64,000 nucleotides of DNA from positions 138,018,858 through 138,082,857 of the forward strand of contig CM065812.1 in the NCBI GenBank assembly GCA_033398695.1, read 5' to 3'. The position numbers and the translations under genes are program-made. The stretch is from Orobanche coerulescens. Its lineage: Eukaryota; Streptophyta; Magnoliopsida; Lamiales; Orobanchaceae. Below the pieces are notes generated by a model. It was not told the DNA's origin. It saw only the letters and a list, made by a program, of their open reading frames with translations, and did not search any database. This document shows positions 58,987 through 64,000 of the stretch, piece by piece. Each line of letters begins with the position of its first letter. Positions within the stretch are counted from its first letter, which is position 1.

Positions 58987-59021
58987 GTTTCGGGACGAAA
59001 CTTATTTTTAGAGGGGTAGAA

Positions 59022-60915
59022 TGTAATATCCGTATTTTTTTTTCTTTCCCTAGTATTTTCATTTTTGGTGCATTTCTCGATTGTAGTAACCCTCGTGTAT
59101 CTTTCAGTGTATCTTTCCTGTCATCTATTGATCTAATTCTCATTGTTGTTGTGCGGAACCGCCGTTTCGGGGTTGCCGTGGATCCATTTCGTGTTATTGT
59201 TTCCCAAATATTGATTCCGATCGCTTTTATTCTCTTTCCGGATCATTTTTATCATTTTGGGACCCAAAGGGGGGTTTGGACCGCGGCACAAGGTGTGTGC
59301 GCCGCGGCACACACATTTCTCCAGTTGTTGGTCGAGCGGACTGTATTGGGTGCCGCGGCACACCCATCCGGTGCCGCGGCACATTGCCGAGTCAGCCGCG
59401 GCAAGACACCGTCCGAGGCTGCGGCACACTCGTGTGACATCTGCGACCAAAACACGACTATACCGGGTGCTGCGGCACACGCAGGCCGTGCCGCGGCACA
59501 CTGCCGAACCCTGGGAGAAATTTTTTTGGCCTGTGCCGCGGCACACTTCGGCTGCGCCGCGGCACACCATGCGGTCAACTGTATAATCTCGTTCTTATTA
59601 GGCGAGATCGGCCATTCCCCTCATTTCTACACCTGCGCACGAGAGAGAGAGGATTAAGGGGGAGAACTTCTCAATCATTCATCAATTGGGGGTTGATTTT
59701 CATCATTCTCCTTCGGTTGTGAGGCCCGGATAATCAATCTAACACGCGTTCTACGGATCATAGTACTTGAATCTTCAAAGGTAATATCTCTTAGAACCCT
59801 ATTTCGGATAATTTGGGGGTTTTGGGATTTTCTTCCGATTCGTTCCGTTTTGTTGGTGGATTCTTGATGAATACGGTTAATATTGTTAGTATCTTTAGTT
59901 TTCCTACGGATTCATGGATATTTTGTGGGTTTTTGCGGAATCGAGAGGGTTTGGTTGTGATCCGCCCTCGTTGTTATTTTTGGTACAAATATACATGAAT
60001 CGTAGGCGGGTTTCCGGGTGTATTCCATTTCCGTATTCGTCTAGAGTTGGTTGTGATTGTGTTATTCGAATCGTTAGGTTCATTTCCGCCGGTTCCTCAC
60101 GGTCGTGTTTGATTCTTCCTTTCCGTTCGTATCACCGTCTATTAACCAAGGCAAGTACCCTTATGAACTTACAATCTTAATGTATTAGTATTGCATGAGA
60201 ATTATGTGTGTGTGTATGCTCACTATGGGTTAGACCCGATGGGGTCTCGGTAGGGGTCCACGGAGGGGTGGATCCGCGAGCTTGCTTTTAACCACTATGG
60301 GTTAGATCCGACGGGGTCTCGGTAGGGGTCCACGGAGGGGTGGATCCACAGTTAATTGTGGTGCATTTTTACAAATGTGACTTGATTATGGCATTTCCGG
60401 AAATGAGTGATTTGGAACTATGTTTTATTGAATTGCATGCATTACTATATGTGTAAGATGTAAGTCGTTCATTTGGTTACTTGTACTAGCGTAATTGCTA
60501 ACCCCTCTGGGGACCCGTTTTGGGGAAATTCGTTTTATGAATTTGGTCGAGTTCATCGAGGCAATGGATCTTGGACGATATGCGGATGATGGCCGTGCGT
60601 GATGATTGTGCACGAATGGTGTCTTATTGCTTTCTATCTTTTTATCTTTTGTGGTCTTTAAACTAATAGAAGTACTCGAGTACTTAAGAGTTTCTACTTG
60701 TCGGGATTGTATTGTCGTTTGTTATGTTTGTGACGGATCATGGTGTTATGTTTAACCAGTTGAACCGGGTGGATTATTTTGTTGGGCGTCTTTATGACGA
60801 GGTATTTTTCTGTTGTTTCAGTGAGTCTATGAGTGTGATGCTTGTTCAGCCTGGTGGGTCCCATATAGGGATTCACGGCACTGTAATATACCTCGGATAT
60901 CCTGGGGGTGTTACA
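59022..60915 (+). mobile_element. Element D LTR 3
   Basis: 1894 bp. One palindrome pair is rearranged near 59395-59415. A divergent patch at 60543-60585 replaces the acceptor-like block found in LTR 1 and LTR 2. It ends GGGGGTGTTACA at 60915. Confidence 0.94.
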
Positions 60916-61495
60916 GCCTTATGGCCGTATGTCGCAACCCTTACGGCCATAACTCTCCTTCGGCCAAAAACGCTTGGGCACCCTGCTCGACACGTACGGC
61001 CGTAATCGGCCAAGCCTTACGGCCGTACCTGCTCAACTTACGGCCATATTCCGAAACCTTACGGCCGTAAGTCCCGTTCGTCCAAAATGGCCTGACATCA
61101 ACGAACCATTGTTACAGCCGTAACCTACAATCCTTACGGCCGTAACTCAATGTTGGACATGGTGAAAATCCGATAACTCCGATTCCTCGCTACGACTGAT
61201 GAATGATCCGACAAATCATACGAATGTGAAAGTGAACAGGTCCAACACATGCCAAAAATGATACTCCCAGTACAAGACTACCAATCCCGATGAAAATGAT
61301 AATATTCCCATCTTGATCTATAAACGGAGATGAAATGACGATCGGTAACTGATATACGGTTACAACAAACCAACAATGAATGCAATGAATGAATCATGAA
61401 TGATGAGTGATTAATAATGAGTGAAGTTTACTGAATGATAATTACTGACTGATTAATATTGAATAAAAATGAATGAAATTCAACCGGGTATTACA
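60916..61495 (-). mobile_element. Element B 5' LTR, 5' portion
   Basis: GCCTT (60916-60920) is the second copy of D's target duplication. The rest matches 12501-13072, with nine TTACGGCCGTAA-type units at about 60920-61145. It ends TTACA at 61495. A 12-bp TGATTAATAATGAG-like insertion near 61405 distinguishes it from the other LTR. Confidence 0.92.
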
Positions 61496-62052
61496 ATTAG
61501 CCCAGCTAAATTACATGCAATCTCATTGCAGTTAAAGTTCATAACAAACTATGAGAAGGAATCAGGGAGAGACTGTAGGATAAGGTCGGTTTGGAGAGAA
61601 GTATCCATTTTAAAATCAAGAGCCTCCAATCTCTCGATCATGGATATCATTTTGAGGACGTGTTCCCCAACCTTCTCACCTTCCTTCATCCTTGCACCGA
61701 ATAGTTGCTTGGATATCTCATATCTAGCAGTTCTGCTGTGCTCACCATAAAGTTCGGTTAAGTGAGATAGAATCTGCCTAGCAGAAGTCATTTTCTCATG
61801 AGCTCTCTGAAGCTCATTAGACATGGAAGCCATCATATAAGCACGGACTTTCACGTCATCCTTAACCCACTTTTCGTGGTTTTCAATCTCTTCCTGATTG
61901 GCTCGGGTCCGCACAGGAGGCGCGGGAATGTCCGTCTCTAAGACGTATCCCAGTGCCTCTATACTGAGGACAATCATCAGATTGCGGAGCCAATCCACAA
62001 AGTTAGGTCCCATTAAGGTGTTCTTTTCGAGTAGAATGGCGAATGGATTCAT
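61496..62052 (-). pseudogene. Element A gag, N-terminal part
   Basis: ATG at 62052. 'MNPFAILLEKNTLMGPNF', 'DWLRNLMIVLSIEALGYVL', 'VRAYMMASMSNELQRAHE', 'ILSHLTELYGEHSRTARYE', 'KEGEKVGEHVLKMISMIERL', 'LILQSLPDSFS': the copia gag capsid domain. A premature TAG or frameshift at about 61549 follows 'PDSFS'. The remaining ~50 bases read 'FVMNFNCNEIACNLAGL' in another frame, to the ATTAG (61496-61500). The other part of gag is at 10370-10537. Confidence 0.9.
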
Positions 62053-63376
62053 TGTCGTATTGAGAGTTATGTCTGCATTAAGTATAACAGATTAATTAGT
62101 GACTTGTTATATTATGATCTGAGTATAGAATTAAGGTCTTTTCTATTCTTGTTACCCAGCTCCCACTATTTTATCGGAACAACACACTCCCATGTGAAAT
62201 CCGGAAGTGTCGTCGCTCTACTTCATAGTGGTGATCGAGTTCTTTATAAATCTTAATAGAGGGCAACCGAACACGTTTCTAGTCTATAAATTTTCATAAA
62301 GTGGTGTCCAACACCAACCCATCTAATGAATGATTCGATCTTCTTTTTCCCCTTGTTCACTCCCCTCAACCTATACGGTTTCTATGGTTCGTGAACAAGT
62401 TAAGTTTATACCATCGACGCAAATCAGTTTCACAATTGAATCTTATCCGGCAACCTATCATGTTTCTAGGGATAAAATTTGCTCCAACCGAAGGCATCCA
62501 ATGCGCTCCCGGTAATTTATCCGTCCTCCCCGAACGACTACCCCGATAACTCGGAAGCATAGCATATCCGGTTTGGATTTCAATTTCCTGAAAGCTCGAT
62601 GGAGGGAAGGAAAACCTTGAAACCTTATAAACTTAATAATTTGTTGTGGGAGAATTTTCGCGATTAACGTTACACTTTGCACATTAATCATTTTAGCGCG
62701 TTTGGTGCATTCATACAATATGTAACAACCATTCACAACCTAGTTGCTACCAACATGTGGTTCATGGACCGTTCCTAGAAAACAAAAACTCCGTAATCTA
62801 ATTACAAGTCTTCGTCTTGAATCTTCGTCTTCTCGAAACGGATCTTCCTCCGGTCTTCGTCATTACATATAAATTTTTACATTGAAAAATTTGCATCCTA
62901 GATACAAATATTTCTAGTAAAATAAATAGGCTCAAAACGGTCTTTACAACCCAATCGAATAAAACGAACGATTCAAACTAAGTCCATGAACCACATCCCC
63001 ATTCAAAAGCATTCATCCAATAAATACTCAATAAATGGATAGCGAGAAGATTACGTATGATCCAATCAATAATCAACAATAAATTGAATTGATCGAATCA
63101 ATTCAACAATAATCGACAATTTAATTTTCGTCCGTAGTGTACCCTTAAAATATTTTCTTTGAATTTTCCTTCATCAAAAATTCTAAATTAATGATTTTAT
63201 TACAGGAAAATTCAATAATCGAAAATATACTGAAAAGAGACCCGGTGCCCGGCGGCTGGAAAGCGCGGCGGCACGAGGCACCACGGCCGGCCTACAGGCC
63301 ACGCCGGCTCCAGACAGAAGGGGCCCCGTCCATGCCGGACACGACCGGCGAGATCTGACACTACCGGCCGGATACA
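62053..63376 (-). other. Element A untranslated leader, gag-proximal
   Basis: Between the gag ATG and the repeat there is no ORF. The block 62320-62620 (minus-strand phrases 'GGAGCGCATTGGATGCC' and 'GCTTCCGAGTTATCGGGG') looks like the conserved leader of Angela-type elements. 62760-63180 is A/T-rich without visible structure. The primer site and 5' LTR have not been reached by 64000. Confidence 0.6.
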
Positions 63377-63736
63377 GAGCACTCGGCTCGTCTGGCACAC
63401 CACGCCGGCGGAGACTCGGCTCGTCGGCAAGTGTCCTGCCGGATCCGGTGAGCACTCGGCTCGTCTGACAACACGCCCGGCGGGACTCGGCTCGTCGGCA
63501 AGTGTCGGCCGGATCTGGCGAGCACTCGGCTCGTCTGACAACACGCCCGGCGGGACTCGGCGAAATCGGCAAAGCGTCGGCCGGATCAGCGAGCACTCGG
63601 CTCGTCTGACAACGCGCTCGGCCGGACTTCGGCGAGAATATAGCAAGCGTCGGACGGATCAGCGAGCACTCGGCTCGTCTGACAAGGCGCTCGGCGGACT
63701 CGGCGAGAATACGAAGCGTCGGCCACGGGCGGGCGT
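63377..63736 (-). repeat. GC-rich ~71-bp minisatellite in the element A leader
   Basis: GAGCACTCGGCTCGTCTG starts at 63377, 63450, 63520, 63591 and 63664 (spacing 73, 70, 71, 73). Units carry CGGCGGGACTCGGC and GTCGGCCGGATC. The array and its GC-rich borders (63240-63760) stand out sharply from the A/T-rich leader on both sides. Minus-strand frames stay open across it (63183-63893) because of the period, with no recognisable protein. Confidence 0.88.
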
Positions 63737-64000
63737 GCTCGGCCATACTCGGCATTTGTATGGAAAATCGTCCAACGATTAAATACGACTCGTTTTGGGC
63801 GATTTCTAAAATCTTGTTATTCCTGATCTGAATATTATTAATATAAATCATATTTCCAATAAAAACCTGATTTATACCATAACATAAAATCACGGAAAAA
63901 CGACACTACGACGAACAATAAAATATCTACGATTATCAAAATGATTCTAAATCACAAAATAAGCATTCCAAATGCAAAATATCGTATATACGATCGCAAG
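63737..64000 (-). other. Element A leader, distal A/T-rich end of window
   Basis: A/T-rich, no ORF or repeat seen. It should continue toward the primer site and 5' LTR beyond the window. Confidence 0.4.

Larger units (their letters stand above)
45437..60915 (+). mobile_element. Element D: composite Tekay-type element with three LTRs and two bodies
   Basis: TGTAATATCCGC at 45437 to GGGGGTGTTACA at 60915, flanked once by GCCTT (45432-45436, 60916-60920). LTRs at 45437-47295, 52211-54110 and 59022-60915; bodies at 47296-52210 and 54111-59021. The unit length is about 6.8 kb. The middle LTR passes straight from one polypurine tract to the next primer site, with no extra target duplication. The simplest source is unequal crossing-over between LTRs of sister copies at this locus. 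Confidence 0.95.
10538..61495 (-). mobile_element. Element B: Tekay-type Ty3/gypsy, itself split by C and D
   Basis: B starts TGTAACACCCC at 10538 and ends TTACA at 61495, flanked by ATTAG at 10533-10537 and 61496-61500. It lies on the minus strand. The 3' LTR is on the left (10538-13072), followed by pol and gag to 17216, then the leader. C sits in the leader (17700-43631, ACTAG). The rest of the leader with the primer site is at 43637-43708. The 5' LTR (43709-45436 plus 60921-61495) is split by D. Chromodomain and tRNA-iMet primer site place it with the chromoviruses. Confidence 0.93.
5184..64000 (-). mobile_element. Element A: Angela/Tork-like Ty1/copia retrotransposon, split by B
   Basis: The minus-strand element enters from the right edge (leader, then gag start at 62052), is interrupted by B (10538-61495), and continues with gag end, protease, integrase, RT and RNase H down to its 3' LTR at 5184-7153. 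The order PR-IN-RT-RH defines Ty1/copia. Wording such as 'HTDVCGALE' and 'YGYVYLMKHKSEAFEKF' in integrase points to the Angela/Tork group. The 5' LTR lies beyond 64000. The predicted target duplication at the left end is ATACC (5179-5183). Removing B rejoins the gag reading around one ATTAG. Confidence 0.9.

Noticed and set aside
63240..63760. Bacterial or organellar contamination because of high GC
   Set aside because: It is a tandem repeat within a continuous copia leader, with no foreign gene.
63183..63893. 236-codon minus-strand open frame, GC-rich
   Set aside because: Lies over the 71-bp minisatellite in the A leader, no domain visible, Arg/Ala/Pro-rich composition from base bias.

Overview
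This window is plant nuclear DNA, almost certainly a eudicot. It consists entirely of LTR retrotransposons and their relics, and I found no host gene, tRNA or rRNA. Evidence for a plant: Ty3/gypsy chromoviruses of the Tekay/Del type (chromodomain at the integrase C-terminus, tRNA-iMet primer sites), a Ty1/copia element of the Angela/Tork type, and a Sirevirus-like 3' LTR. A coiled-coil ORF next to that LTR resembles extra ORFs I associate with Lamiales, but this is a weak clue and the species cannot be named.

The window is a Russian-doll nest. At the left edge lie a partial Tekay-type LTR (1-1783), a scrap of copia integrase (1784-2235), and the 3' LTR plus last ORF of a Sirevirus-like copia element (2290-5183). 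Into the latter went element A, an Angela-like copia on the minus strand (3' LTR 5184-7153; its leader runs off the right edge). A's gag is split by element B (10538-61495, minus, target duplication ATTAG). B's leader was hit by element C (17700-43631, minus, ACTAG). C's integrase was hit by element E (20587-37469, minus, TCCCC). E's pol was hit by element F (24812-32633, plus). Separately, B's 5' LTR was hit by composite element D (45437-60915, plus, GCCTT), which has three LTRs and two internal regions. Element ends and target duplications at each level can be read directly.

Within each gypsy element the order is LTR, tRNA-iMet primer site, gag with two CCHC knuckles, protease, reverse transcriptase, RNase H, integrase with chromodomain, a 19-nt palindrome, polypurine tract, LTR. 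All copies carry disabling changes. C is closest to intact; F has no pol at all; both halves of D share the same set of stop codons.

The most interesting signal is in the LTRs. Each gypsy family carries its own array of 12-14 bp GC-rich palindromes immediately upstream of a TATA-like box: TTACGGCCGTAA in B, TTAGCGCGCGCTAA and variants in C and E, GTGCCGCGGCAC in D, F and the left-edge LTR. Downstream of the TATA box, all families share a GGTAAT splice-donor-like block and, 0.8-1.5 kb later, a CTAAC / CCCC-GGGG hairpin / TTTCAG|GT splice-acceptor-like block. I infer an LTR-embedded leader intron and a lineage-specific palindromic enhancer, both testable with RNA data.
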